A stretch of 64,000 nt of DNA from Erpetoichthys calabaricus (GCF_900747795.2 NC_041407.2:26336879-26400878), one strand, 5' to 3'. Positions 44,984-57,099 are shown, numbered from the stretch's first letter. Numbers and translations are program-made. Notes: a model not told the origin generated them from the letters alone.

Positions 44984-45536
44984 TGTAGCAGTAGAGGCGT
45001 GTATCCCTCAGGTACCACTCCAAACACCAGGTGAAAGTACAAGACTCTTTTATTGTACTATTGTACAGTGCACAAAGCACCCTCCACTCCACACTACTCA
45101 TATAACTATCACAAATACTAATCACAAACCAATCCTCCACTCCCAGACACTTAGCCACCCTACCTCCCAGCTCAGCTCAGTGTCTGGGCTTTCCCAGAGT
45201 CCTTTATACACCCTGACTGGGAGGAGTTCGTGCCCAACAGTCCACAAGTCCTTATTCCTTCCGGGTCAGGGTAAACAGTCCTTATCTTCACCCCGGAAGC
45301 ATGTTGTTTCTTCCTGTCCCGGGATTATGATGCACTTCCGGGTTATAGGGCATATAGGAGTCCATGGGCCTCCCGACAGCGACTCCCAGTGGTCCCCAAG
45401 GTATCCAGCAGGGCTGTGTATAAAAACTACATAGTCCATGAGGCCCTGCTGGAATTCGGGGCCCGTCCATGCTGTCGGGAGAGCTCCTCCTGGTGGCCTT
45501 GGGGTGAGGGCCGAAATAAGAAGCCGGCAATCCATC

Positions 45537-45539
<3 letters not shown>
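44984..45539 (-). repeat. solo LTR inserted in another LTR
   Basis: On the minus strand it starts TGTGATGGATTGCCGGC and ends CTCTACTGCTACA (556 bp). It shares TATAAAGGACTCTGG, GAGCTGAGCTGGGAGGTAGG and GTGCTTTGTGCACTG blocks with the LTR at 34604-35169, so it is a diverged member of that family. It lies in an AT microsatellite, so the short target duplication cannot be read. Confidence 0.75.
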
Positions 45540-45591
<52 letters not shown>

Positions 45592-45700
45592 TTATACATA
45601 CATACATAGATACATACATACATACATACATACATACATACATACATACACACACACACATATATGTATATACACACACACACACACACACACACATACA
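45540..45700. repeat. compound AT / ATAC / AC microsatellite
   Basis: (AT)n to about 45592, then (ATAC)n to about 45650 and (AC)n around 45674-45695. It generates long low-complexity open frames on both strands that are not genes. Confidence 0.92.
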
Positions 45701-46336
45701 CAATAAACCCTCCCTTGCCCTTGTAACATATAACAAAACAACACGAATAACAACAATGAATGAGATACGGAAATGAATGGTCGTGAACTTGAGTCCGAGT
45801 ATACAATTGTCCTGAATGCGGATGACTGGTTAACAGATATGTGGAGTGTTTGTATTTCCTGGAACAGCCTCACCGTGAATCCTCGGCGCGTGGTGGATGA
45901 TGTAATCCGACCCCGGGATCTCTCGTGATGAGGGTATTGAATAAGTCCGGCAGAATGAAAAACAAACTGATTGCAAAAGCGCGATGTGGAAAACAGCAGG
46001 TAAACTGCTTCGTTGTAGTTAAAAATGATCCTCCTTCTCTCTCTGTTTCCTCCTGATTGCTTAAATAGTACTGGCAGATGTAATTGATTGTGATTGAAAA
46101 CAGGTGCTTTCCGTCTTGGGGCTGCGGTCTCTTTACATCATCCGCCCCCCTGAATTTACGGGGACGACATTTACTGACACACACAGAAACAGCAAACGGG
46201 ACGATGGGAAACAAAACGTACTTACTACTAACATTTGATAACATTATAACTATGTAGCCCTGCTACATTAACCCCCCCCCCCCAACCTTGGACAAGGGAG
46301 GGCCACATGATATTGATATTGGCCACATGAATAGTG

Positions 46337-47248
46337 TCAAGCTTGGAGTTGAATTTGGAAATTAACTGGACCAGTTTGTTTCATGATTACTGCTGGACCT
46401 AACCATTTAGGTGCAAGCTTGGCGGAGAACCGCTTGCTGGTATCCGAGAGGTGGTGGGCTCTAGTCCAGATCACGTCACCCAGCTTGAAGTACACTTCCT
46501 TATGCCGGGCATTATATAACCGGGCATGTCTGGACATTGATTCCACCAACCTCTGTTGGATTCTCCGCAGAAATTCTTCTAATTTTAAAGTGTTATTATG
46601 GAGGGTGATTTGTGAACTAGGGGCTCCGGGTAAGAGTCGGTCGAACGGACCCTTCAGCTGTCTGCCCAGCACCACCAAAGCAGGCGTTTCACCTGTGGCT
46701 TCGTGCACCGCGGTGTTCAGGGCAAACCGGAGCTCGGGGAGCCATTTATCCCAGTCCTGATGGCGTTCACCCTCATAGGAGGCAATCATGTGCTTCAGGG
46801 TACGGTTCACTCGTTCAGTCATGTTAGCCTGGGGATGGTATGCTGTAGTAAGATTTTTCTTCACTCCCCAGGCTGTATAGAGATCATCAAGGACTGAACT
46901 TGTGAACTGGGGACCCCTGTCCGAGATGATGTTCTTCGGGACCCCCCAGCGGGTGAATATCTCATTCTTCAGGGTGGAGCTCAACTTGCTGGCACGGGCA
47001 TCTGTCAGTGCAAATAGCTCCACCCTCTTAGAGAAATAATCCACTACCACCATTAGGACAGTCTTTCGTGAGCTGGTCATCGGGAATGGCCCCATCAGAT
47101 GGACCCCCAAAGTCTCTCCCGGTCCAACTGCGACAGTCGATTGTAACATCCCTGATGGTTTACCAGGTGGGTTCTTCAGCTGTTGACAGGTGTGGCAATT
47201 CTTCACGTGGCGGCAAACATCTGTCCGGACCGATGGCCACCACGCCAC
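46337..47248 (-). mobile_element. integrase region of gypsy part, minus orientation (fossil)
   Basis: It contains the HHCC zinc-binding end ([16 protein letters not shown]), the core region ([43 protein letters not shown]) and the C-terminal region. It is closely related to the plus-oriented integrase at 50560-51220. Together with the adjacent LTR it mirrors the right end of the composite. Confidence 0.85.
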
Positions 47249-47370
47249 CCCCAGAATCTTCAGGAGGGTTTTCGTCAGCCGTTATATAAGTGATGCCCTC
47301 TCTGAGGAATCTAAAAAAAATATTATCACTGTCTGCCTTTAAAAAAATTTTTTTTCCCCCGATTACCATC

Positions 47371-50300
47371 ATGTCTGTAGTGCGTGCCAAGCAGGACGAC
47401 ACCATTGCTTCGCTGCGATGTGAGGAAGGAGTAGCCGGGGCTCGCCACGTCACAGTCAGAGCATCTTCAGTGGTGCAGGAGGTGGTGGATTCTTTACAGT
47501 CACTGTACCTTGAAAATCACCATGGACCTGAAGGGGATGGCCAGAAAGATGTTTCGCCTCCGTGGGAAGATCTGGCACAGCAACTCACTTGTGTGAATGA
47601 GAGGGTCTGTGAGGTAGCCGAAAGCGCATTAGAACGCGAGGATGCCTTACAGACCCGCATCAGCAGCTCCCAGAAGGAGATGAAAGAATATATAAATGAA
47701 CAATTTAAGCTCCTGGGACAAGAGGTTGTGCTGTGCCTCCAGAGGCGGGATCAACGCTGGCAAGAATCTCTTCAGGGGGAAGTCAGGAGGAGTCTTCAGA
47801 CATACCGTCAGTCACTTATCCACTCGACACCTCGGGGGTCTCAAGGCGCTATATATGTTACCCAAACAGCTACCCCTGGGGTACGCCTGGCCTTTCCCAA
47901 GTTGGGGGCTCAATATACCACGGACGATGCCCTCAATTTTGTGGAAGAAGGGGAGGCGTATTTGGCTGTCACTCCTTTAACAGTTGAAGAACTTTTGGAA
48001 GTGATAGGGGCCTCCGTTTCTGGGCCAGTGCGCAGCTGGCGGCTGACCGCAAAGAAAAACATCACGGACTGGGGATCCTTTCGACTAGCTTTCCTCACAG
48101 CTTTTCTTCCTGAAGATTATGAGACCGAACTTGAAGACAAGCTGCGATCCATGGTGCAACTTCCAGCACAATCCATCCGGGACTTTGCCTATGAATATAG
48201 GGCTTTGTGTTTAAAGTAGTGGCCGGCCATGTCTGAAGAAGAGGTGGTCCTCCGCATCCTTAATGCCTGCAACCCGCGGCTAGCTGGGTGTCTCAGAGGG
48301 GTTGTGGGGTCGGTTAAAAATCTGGTTAAGGTCGGCTCACAAGTGGAACGGGACTGGGGTAACTCCAAGGCGTACTGGAGTAAAATACAGTCCAGTACAA
48401 GAGAAACCCAGTCCCTAAGACCCCAGCGAGCCAAACCTGGCCGGTCAGAGGCCGATCTCACGATTATGCAGGTCACTGCATCCCTCCTGGTCGTCCCAGT
48501 GTCGCTGCGGGGATCGCTGGTTGGTGCGGTGGTTGACACAGGAAGCCATCATACCCTCATACGACATAACGTTTGGATGAAGATTTGCTGACCGTCAGAT
48601 AAAATAACACCTGCCCCATCTGTCCGATTCTTGTAGGCAGATAGGAGTGAACACAAGGCTTTGGGCAGAGTCCCCCTGAGGTACAGCGTACTGTCCACCA
48701 CCTGGGAAATGGAGACCTATGTCCTGGATGACCGGCACATGTCCGTCCCGTTACTCCTTGGGCTGGATTCCTTAACAACTATGAAGATGACTATTCATCT
48801 CTGTCCCAGGGGGTATACGGTGCCAGGGGAAGGGGTATGCAATTTTGTACATAAGCCTAGGGAAGACTTAAGTCTGAAGCAAATCTATTTTTACGCAGCA
48901 GTGAGGAGTGAAAATCAAACCTCGGCAGCTGCCCCAGTGGAGGAACAACCCGAAGAGGTCAGGCCGGTCCTGAAGAAGTGGTCGGGGGTATGGACAGATA
49001 AATTGGGAGTCACATGGGGGTTATCCACGTGATTCATACCTCCGACGGTGTCCACAACCTCCCGAAGGGGTTGAGACACCGGGCGTATCGGGTTTCTCCA
49101 CTGAAGAGGGATATTATTAAACAACATCTAGACAAAATGCTCGCCGAGGGAATAATTGAACCATCTTTATCCTCCTGGGCGTCCCCTGTAGTCCTTGTAA
49201 AGAAAACAGATGGCACCTTTCGTTTCTGCGTGGACTACAGGGGTGTGAACGCGAAGACAAGCATGGACGCATATCCCATGGCCCTGGTTCACGAAATACT
49301 CGAGTCACTGCATGGAGCGGCTGTTTTTAGTACACTGGACCTCCGCCGTGGCTATTGGCAGGTGCCAATGGATGAGGGAAGTAAAAAGAAGATAGCCATA
49401 ATCACCCCTGAGGGCTTGTTCCAATTTAAAACCATGCCATTTGGTCTAAAGAACGCTGGTGCCACTTTCCAACGGCATATGGAACAAGTGCTGAGGGGAT
49501 TAATTGGAAAGATCCGCTTTGTGTACATCGATGATGTTATTATTTACTCCCCTTCAATAAAACAGCATCTCCAGGACTTGGATACCATCTTTCATTGTCT
49601 CCAGCATGCACACCTCACCCTGAACACAAAAAAGTGTACCTTTATTCAACCCCAAATCCATTTCCTCGGGCATATCGTGTCTGCAGAGGGGGTCGCTGTA
49701 AACCCAGAAAAGATTTCAGCCATCCGAGACTACCCCACGCCCACAGACTTAAAATCTTTGCAGCATTTCTTGGTGTTGGTGGGGTGGTACCATAAATACA
49801 TCACTCGGTTGGCTGACATAGCGGCTCCCTTAAACCAGCTAAGAAAGAAGGATGTCCGATGGGAATGGACTAAAGAATGCCAGGACGCCGTTGAGCAACT
49901 GAAAGAACATCTATAGAAGCCACCCGTCCTTGCCCAGACCGATCCACGGCTCACTTTTCAAGTACATACCGACACCAGCAACCTGGGGCTAGGGACCATG
50001 CTCATCCAAAAGAAGGACAAGAAAAAGCACGTCATCGCTTATGCTTCGCGAGCGCTGCACGGCGTCGAGCTCAATTACTCAACAGCAGAAAAGGAGTGCC
50101 TGGTGGTAGTGTGGGCCATGGAAAAATGGAAGCATTTTCTTGAAGGGGTTGAGTTTGAAGTGTACACACCCTATCATGCTATGACCTGAGTGCTTAATCA
50201 CCCGAAGACATCTTCCTGATTGACCAGGTGGGTGCTGCGCCTCCAGAATTTCACCTTCAAGGTGACATACCGGAAGGGCTGTAGCAACATCATGCCTGAT

Positions 50301-51228
50301 GCTCTGTCTAGTGCATCAGAGTCCTCGGGGATGGTGTGCTTGGCAGAAGCAAAGAAGGTATTTCCATCACTACCTAGTACTCTCTATGATCTGGCCCAAG
50401 CACAAGCTTCCAGCCCTTTCTGCCAAAATATTCGGAAGGAGCTGGATAACCAGCGCAACAACCGGGTACACTTTGTGGACCTCTAGGGAGTTCTTTATAG
50501 ATCTGTTCCATCATCCTTGGGGGGCCTGCAGCAACAACTTGTGGTCCCGGAAGTGCTCATCCCTGTGTTTTTGAACTTTTTTCACGACAGCCCTTTAGGT
50601 GGTCATCTTGGCCGGACGAAAACCCTCCTGAAGATTCTGGGGGTGGCATGGTGGCCATCGGTCCGGTCAGATGTTTGTCACCACGTGAAGAATTGCCACA
50701 CCTGTCAACAGCTGAAGAACCCACCTGGTAAACCATCAGGGATGTTACAATCGACTATCACAGTTGGACCAGGAGAGACTTTGGTGGTCGATCTGATGGG
50801 GCCATTCCCGATGACCAGCTCACTAAAGACTGTCCTAATGGTGGTAGTGGATTATTTCTCTAAGTGGGTAGAGCTAATTGCACTGACAGATGCCCATGCT
50901 AGCAAGGTGAGCTCCACCCTGAAGAATGAGATATTCACCTGCTGGGGGGGTCCCGAAGAACATCATCTCGTACAGGGGATCCCAGTTCACGAGTTCAGTC
51001 CTTGATGATCTCTATACAGCCTGGGGAGTGAAGAAAAATCTTACTACAGCATACCATCCCCAGGCTAACATGACTGAACCCAGGCTAACATGACTGAACG
51101 AGTGAACCGGACCCTGAAGCACATGATTGCCTCCTATGAGGGTGAACGCCATCAGGACTGGGATAAATGGCTCTCTGAGCTCCGGTTTGCCCTGAACACC
51201 GCAGTGCACGAAGCCACAGGTGAAACGC
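47371..51228 (+). mobile_element. gag-pol region of gypsy part, plus orientation (fossil)
   Basis: Recognised parts: a gag region with coiled-coil-like helices (47371-48219), retropepsin VVDTGSHHTLI (about 48530), reverse transcriptase with [24 protein letters not shown] and [11 protein letters not shown] (49014-49916), RNase H ([13 protein letters not shown]-like and [12 protein letters not shown], about 49965-50130), and integrase (50560 onward). The region is broken in several places. Confidence 0.8.
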
Positions 51229-51394
51229 TTTACCAAGTGGAGGCAAAGGAAAAACATACTATTTGTTGGTTTAAACAGTGGTATAATCAACAAAAGAAAG
51301 TTGATCGAGTGACAGAGTGTTGGAGAAACTCGAAGGCTCATGTTCACAAAGTCGCACAGTGCCCGAAATAAAAAAGAAATCACATATCAAAGTC

Positions 51395-52250
51395 GCCGTG
51401 AAAAGGCGACTCGTAGCGGACCGTCTGAGTGTCATATGAAAGCTTATTAGGGTACAGAGAAAAAAAATAGGCACACAGTGGGAAAAAAGCACGAAATGTC
51501 AACTTTAATCTCGAAATTTCCACTTTAATCACGTAGTTTATTTTGCCATTAAAGTAGAACATCATAAACTTCATCTTAAAATCGGTTAATTTACTAGTTT
51601 CTCAAATCCCATTGTAACTAAAGTGGCACATTAAATTCTTTGTTTTGTATTTGATCTTCTTCTATATGCTCTACATGTGTGAGTCACTACCTGCTTCTTA
51701 AACGGGCTTTCTCTTTCTCCAACAGGACACATAATCCATTACATTCGTGATACTACAGCTCTCTGAATAATTAAAATACTGAGATGTATACGTGATATCT
51801 TTTTCATGAGGATAGGAATGAAAGCATGTTATTAAACATGGGAACACGGTGGCGCAGTGCTTGTTCATGTCTCACGCAAGAGGCTTGCTGCGCCATGCTC
51901 GACCTTCGATGAAATAATTTATTACAGAAGTAGGCTACTGTCTCTTTCAAACGTAATAACCTCCAATTTCTGTCCTTACTTTTCTTTCTCCAAAAACCCA
52001 ATCGCCACACAATCAGCTATATAGACGTGAAGCCATCTGTAAGCTTAAAACGCTGATTCTTCAAAACTTTTAAGGAACATTGAAATATCTTCATAGTACA
52101 TGTTTAATTATTATATCCGTCTATTCTTCCAGTGTCGCGTCAGCACCAGCAAGAATACAACGCAATGCAGGAACAATCCCTGAACTAGCTAGCGCTGCGG
52201 CACCGTGTCCTCACATGTTTATTTATTAACAATAAAGATTATTTAAATGA
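51395..52250 (-). repeat. dispersed AATAAAGTCGAC repeat, copy 3
   Basis: The inverse orientation of copies 1 and 2. AACTTTAATCTCGAAATTTCC, AAGTAGAACATCATAAACTTC, TCTCAAATCCCATTGTAAC and a SINE-like GGAACACGGTGGCGCAGTGC follow in order. A second SINE-like CGCTGCGGCACCGTG segment lies near 52190. Confidence 0.5.
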
Positions 52251-52914
52251 AGTTAAAGTTTTATCTGTATAATATAATCAACATATTTTGATGCATTTCA
52301 TCTTAAAAATGACATTGTCATCATATGTAAATACGCGCTTCATAAAGTGGCGCAGGTTGTGCAATATTATAACTGTAGTGCAAGTTTACAGTGAGGTGAT
52401 TGTACATATAAGTAAACAGTTCAACAAGGAGCACTTGATGGACTGATTGAGTGTGTTTAGAGTTCTTGGGATGAAACTTTTTCTAAACCGCGAAGTACGT
52501 ACTGGGAAGTCTCTAAAGCATTTTGCTGTGGCTCAGGCAGCGTCTGCTTCATGCTGTGTACCGATAATTCTCTTTCCGATCAGCTGCTGCTGTGATTCCC
52601 CACTCAGATACAGTGATATAAATACTCTGAGTGGTGCAGTGAGAGTAATATGGAAAAAGATGATCTGCTGTGGCAACCCTTAACGGGAGCAGCTGAAAGA
52701 AGAAGAAGATGCAGTGAGAGTTACAACGCTAAAGCAGTTCTGGTATTTGGAATACTATGGCTATTCCCTGGACCATTATATTGCTGCAGGTTAATTACAA
52801 TCAGATGCATTACACTAATAAACGATATGCAGTTAATTTCAGTGTATTTATAAAGCCGCGTCAGGTATATGGAGCAGCGAAAATAGAAAGGGTGACCACA
52901 CAGGAACAGTAGCA

Positions 52915-53100
52915 ATGCTTTGACGCTGAGTGCCGCCAGTCTGCAAAACCGAGCCGAGAAATTGCGTACGCCAAGGTATGAGTTACCGTGGAAATGTGCG
53001 TGGCTTTACGCCAAGTTTAGGTTTTATACATCGCGATTTGAGCATGGAAACGTTCGTACGCAACATTTCTGTGTGTACGCACCGTTTATACATGAGGCCC
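52915..53100. mobile_element. Harbinger-like element end
   Basis: In inverse complement it begins AGGGGCCTCATGTATAAACG and continues GTGCGTACGCACAGAAATG, which I recall as the terminal inverted repeat of a common fish PIF/Harbinger family. The opposite end was not found. Confidence 0.5.
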
Positions 53101-53325
53101 CTGGTCTGGACTAGAGCCCACCACCTCTCGGATGCCAGCAAGCGGTTCTCCGCCAAGCTTGCGCCTAAATGGTTAGGTCCAGCTGTAATCATGAAACAAA
53201 CCGGTCCAGTTAATTTCCAAATTCAAAGGGGTATCGGCACTACCTCCAAGCTTTACACTATTCTTGTGGCCCATATCAAGCCGTACATCGGCCCTCCCTT
53301 GTCCAAGGTTGGGGGGTGGGGGGAA

Positions 53326-54174
53326 TGTAGCGGGGCTACATAGTAGTAATAGTGTTGTCAATGTTTGTGCTAAGTGTGTTTTGTTTTCATCGTCCCGTTT
53401 GCTGTTTAATGTGTGCATCAGTGAATGTCGTCCCCGTAAATTACAAGGGGGACGGATGATAGAAAGAGACCGCAGCCCCAAATTGGAGAGCACCTGTTTT
53501 CAATCACAATCAATTACATCCGCCAGTACTATTTTAGCAATCAGGAGGAAACGGAGAGAGAAGGAGGATCATTTTTCACTACAACAAATCAACTTACCTG
53601 CTGTTTTCCACATCGTGCTTTTGTAATCAGTTTGTTTTTATTTTGCCGGACTTACTTCAATACCCTCATCACAAGAGATCCTGGGGTCGGATTACATCAT
53701 CCACCATGAGCCGAGGATTCACGGTGAGGCTGTTCCATTTGTTCCGGGAAATACAAACACTCCACATATCTGTTAACCAGTCATCCGCATTCAGGACAAT
53801 TGTATACTCGGACTCAAGTTCATGACAATTCATTTCCGTATCTCATTCATTGTTGTTATTCATGTTGTTTGTTATATGTTACAAGGGCAAGGGAGGGTTT
53901 ATTGTGTGTGTGTATATATATATATATAATATATGGTGTCACATTGTTGCTTTGGTGGAGGGTGCATTTTTTCTTGTTATTGTTTCATTTAATATAATTA
54001 ATCACCTATTTTTACATATCATCTGTTTTTGCGTGCTTGTTTAAACCGTCGATTGTGGGGAAAATTTTCATTTGTTAGAGGTAAGGCTTGTTATTTAGAT
54101 TCAGCTCCGTAGTTTATCCAGGCCACAGGTCTTGGAAGTGTAGCTGCCGGCCAGATAAGGGGTCGGCCATTACA
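53326..54174 (+). repeat. LTR, plus orientation
   Basis: The 849-bp LTR preceded by the G-rich purine tract at 53309-53323. It includes a short TA tract at 53914-53933. Confidence 0.85.
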
Positions 54175-55125
54175 AACCCATCTGGAAGAACACCAAACAC
54201 ATCTGTTAGTGGGTTAGGAGGGATTTTGACACAAAGGCTGTCTGAAAGGCACTTAAAAAATTTTGGCCCAAAATGATGTTAATCTGGCGCAGGCCCAAAA
54301 CATGACCCAGTGAGGCTGGAACTTGATTGAAGCGTTCGCAGGTTGGATCTTGCCCTGGAAACATTTTGGACAGTTTTAGGTGAGACAGATGTGCTCAATA
54401 TATAACTTTGAGTTGAATAATTGTATACTTTGCGCATATGGAGCTTGAATGAAGTCTCTGCATTGCTACTTTCCACTCCCTTTCTATTATATTGATTTAA
54501 GATTTTTCCCATTGTCCTCTTGGAACTTTGAAAGGTAGGGACTGTAAAATAATTTTATATATTGCAGAGATGGTGTCTAAGTCCTTGAAATTGAGCAATA
54601 TTTTTTTCCAGCATGGATGAGGGTGCAAGATGAGGAAAATCGGCAGGTTCTGTTTAACAAAGTTCCTAATTTGAAGATAGTGAAAGAAATGTGTAGGTGG
54701 AAAGTTAAATTTGGAATGCAATTTATTCGTAGGATGCAAAGATGTTGTCTATATAAAGGTCTCTGAGCATTTTAATCCCAAATTTTTTCCAGATATTAAA
54801 AACTGCATATGTTTGCAAGGGTTGAAAGAGGTGGCTCTCTTGCAGAGGTGCCACAGATAAAAGCTTCTCCATCTTAAAATGCTTTCTACATAGGTTCCAT
54901 ATTCTGAGTGAATGAAGCACAATTGGGTTATTAGTATATTGCCGATAACTTGCATTTATTGGGGCACAAAGCAGGCAATATAAAGAAGTACTGCAGGATT
55001 TTACTTCTATTGCGGACCAAGCCTGTGTACGTTCTGTTTGTGTCCAGGTTTTTATAGCTTGTTTGTTTGCTGCCCAGTAATAAAACTGAAAGTTAGGTAG
55101 AGCCATGCCACCTTCTGTCTTAGGT
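54175..55125 (-). pseudogene. L1/Tx1-type LINE ORF2 C-terminal part
   Basis: On the minus strand 55106-54723 reads MALPNFQFYYWAANKQAIKT, then a W-rich stretch, and later FNIWKKFGIKMLRDLYIDN. This matches the region after the reverse-transcriptase domain of fish L1-group ORF2, where GGL-x-LP-x-F-x-x-YYWAAQ is conserved. Downstream frames (54739-54497) include FFHYLQIRNFV, also typical. The order continues into 44640-44175 across the insertion. It is 5'-truncated and frame-shifted. Confidence 0.7.
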
Positions 55126-55130
55126 CTTTG

Positions 55131-55719
55131 TAGGGTCGCTCTTTGGATATGTGAATGTTTTGAGTTCCAATTAAATTAGGTTATTGTTGAATCGAATTGC
55201 TTAAAAATGATTTATTGATGTATATTGTAGAAGATATTCATTTAGGATGTGGGATGACAGGTAAAATACACACAAACACAAGGAGAACATGCAAAATCCA
55301 TTCAGGCCAGGCCAGGCATCAGCACTACCCAACACACCAGCAGGCTGCCCAATAAATGCCATAGCAATTCAAATATTTTCTTTATAATTATTTTTATTAC
55401 CTTTATGGAATTATTGGTTATACATGCAAATTGTAGGCACAGCTATCAATTTTAATTGTTTTTCTTTCTCTATCCATTTTCTATTTCTAGATTGTTAGGA
55501 AAATTTACACATCTTATAGATTTTGGGGAAAAAAAACGGAATATCACAAAAAATTAAAAATACCGAGCATTGAGGTAGCAATGCTAACCACTGAGCCACT
55601 ATATTGGATTCCTGTTTAGTTTCCACATTTATAAAACCTTATTTTTGTCCAGACATTTCCAGTTTTCTTTGCCACTTTCTTTTTTACATTTTCTTCTCAG
55701 TTTTATCCACTCCTTCTTC
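55131..55719. other. 3' flank of the tail-anchored cGAS-like gene
   Basis: A minus-strand AATAAA lies at 55398-55393, about 320 bases past the stop codon, and could be the polyadenylation signal. Weak SINE-like text (AAGGAGAACATGCAAAATCC) appears near 55280. Confidence 0.35.
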
Positions 55720-57099
55720 TTACTTTTGTTGCTGCAGTAGCAAACACAAAAAGATTAAGATGACAAAAATCACAGCCTGACACAGCATTTGACAACATTC
55801 ATTCAAGTTGTTCTGACTCCTAAAATTGTTTCCCTGAAATGTTGGCGGGCTGTGATGTCCACTGTAAACTGTACCATATGATCTTTCTTCTACACCGAAC
55901 TGACCTGTCAGTCCCCTATGCTCAGTTGAGGATTGTGGCAAAAACCTGGATGAAATGTGTGTGGAATGTGTGTGTGATTGTTGAAGTACATCTTCAAACT
56001 GATCATGGATATAAATCAGCCTCAGACTGATCTGGTCCAAGGTTTCACTGTTTAATTCTTTCAAAAGGTTTGTCTCTTTATAGTCGAAGAACTCAGAAGG
56101 AACATCCTGTAGCCACAAATCACGTCTGTCTACCAGCTCTTTATTCCCAACAAAGATGTGTGGAAGGCGCTGTTGCTTCATACATTTATACAGGTATTGA
56201 AGGAGACCCTTCACTTGTGTTTCCAGGTTCTGATTCTGCCAGTCATACTTATCAGTTTGTAATACCCGATGGAAAAATGCTGTTTTCAGATAGTAGGAAG
56301 GACAGCTGGAGGTCAACTGGGAGGATGGACATATTTTCTTATCATTCTCCCGAAGATATTTTAGGATCTTCAGGCACTTGAAGTAACAGGGGTTGCGTGG
56401 CAGATTGTCAAAGAAAGCCTTCTCATGGGTGGAGAAGGAAAGCCTCCATGCAGCCTCACCAAGATGTGAGGTCATCTTTGCTACAAGGTAGACACCCTTG
56501 TAGGGAACAGCAGGCACAATGTCAATCTTTACCTCTTTCTCAAGCTCCTGAAAGACAAGTGTCCTTGCAGGACCACTCTCTCGAAATGTAATACTGTTAT
56601 TATGATAGTATTCCCTGAGTGCAGACAGAGTACGGGCACACATGGACTGGAACCACCTCTGGATCTTCTGTGTAGACAGTACATAGCCATGCCTATTATT
56701 CTGAACACAGAACTTTTCTTTGAAATCTGAATGTTTGGCCCATATAGATGTATACTGGTTTATGAACATTGTACTTGTTCTTTCAATCTGAATGATTCCA
56801 AAACAAACTGGAATATCAGGATCTTCATTTGAGAAGATAATCTGGTCTGACGTTATCTCTATTGGAACCATGAAGTCAAACTCCAAGTCTGGTTTTACCT
56901 TTACACCTTCAAAAGCACTGCCGGTACCAATGGGCTTCAGATTAATCTTGGGGTCTCCTGGTTGTAAATGTTTCTGGACCTCTCTCAGGAGAGTGGTGAC
57001 CACATTTTCTGCTTTTGATTTGTAAGAGTTGAACTCTGTGGCATCGAAGTCCACTTTTTTCTGGTAGAGTTCCTCTAGCATTTCCAGAGTGGACACCAT
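55720..57099 (-). CDS. Mab-21/cGAS-like nucleotidyltransferase, tail-anchored paralogue
   Basis: 459 residues from the ATG at 57099, which aligns with the start of the paralogue at 25715; the frame is open a further 44 codons upstream. GTGSAFEG (58-65), E73 and D75 in LEFDFMVPI and D193 in VKIDIVPAV form the nucleotidyltransferase triad. AAWRLSFSTHEKAFF (217-231) and SCPSYYLKTAFFHRV (265-279) define the C-terminal Mab-21 domain. The cGAS zinc thumb is missing. Unlike the paralogue it keeps LPHIFVGNKELVDRR (312-326) and adds about 85 residues: a polar linker, Cys435, Cys436 and Cys440, and a hydrophobic helix (about 440-455) before QQQK. This predicts a tail-anchored protein with the enzyme in the cytosol. 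Function is inferred: ligand-triggered nucleotide second-messenger synthesis or a scaffold. Confidence 0.85.
   Translation of the reverse strand: MVSTLEMLEELYQKKVDFDATEFNSYKSKAENVVTTLLREVQKHLQPGDPKINLKPIGTGSAFEGVKVKPDLEFDFMVPIEITSDQIIFSNEDPDIPVCFGIIQIERTSTMFINQYTSIWAKHSDFKEKFCVQNNRHGYVLSTQKIQRWFQSMCARTLSALREYYHNNSITFRESGPARTLVFQELEKEVKIDIVPAVPYKGVYLVAKMTSHLGEAAWRLSFSTHEKAFFDNLPRNPCYFKCLKILKYLRENDKKICPSSQLTSSCPSYYLKTAFFHRVLQTDKYDWQNQNLETQVKGLLQYLYKCMKQQRLPHIFVGNKELVDRRDLWLQDVPSEFFDYKETNLLKELNSETLDQISLRLIYIHDQFEDVLQQSHTHSTHISSRFLPQSSTEHRGLTGQFGVEERSYGTVYSGHHSPPTFQGNNFRSQNNLNECCQMLCQAVIFVILIFLCLLLQQQK

Larger units (their letters stand above)
44641..46267 (-). repeat. LTR, minus orientation
   Basis: It matches 53326-54174 in inverse complement (TGTAGC(A/G)GGGCTACATAG start, GGCC(G/A)TTACA end). 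It is enlarged by AT, ATAC and AC microsatellites and by a solo LTR of another family. A C-rich tract at 46271-46283, which is the purine tract on the minus strand, lies next to it. Confidence 0.8.
51229..53103. other. inserted repeats within the integrase region
   Basis: Foreign sequence within the composite. It includes a dispersed AATAAAGTCGAC repeat (51395-52250) and the right end of a Harbinger-like element ending at 53100. No intact gene was recognised. Confidence 0.55.
44641..54174. mobile_element. composite of inverted Ty3/gypsy parts (fossil)
   Basis: One unit inside an L1. From left to right: LTR in minus orientation (44641-46267), integrase region in minus orientation (46337-47248), gag (from about 47371), retropepsin with DTG (about 48530), reverse transcriptase (about 49080-49900), RNase H (about 49960-50300), integrase (about 50560-51220 and about 53104-53290) in plus orientation, and LTR in plus orientation (53326-54174). 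Both outer ends are LTR 3' ends, flanked by AACC on either side in the L1. Domain order in the plus part is the ordinary gag-PR-RT-RH-IN. It is broken in many places and carries further insertions (a solo LTR at 44984 and other repeats at 51229-53103). Confidence 0.75.

Noticed and set aside
45266-45806. Overlapping frames with YIYIYI and CVCVCV runs on both strands
   Set aside because: These are translations of AT, ATAC and AC microsatellites.
55839-56591. Plus-strand frames opposite the tail-anchored gene
   Set aside because: They are antisense shadows of a well-supported coding exon.
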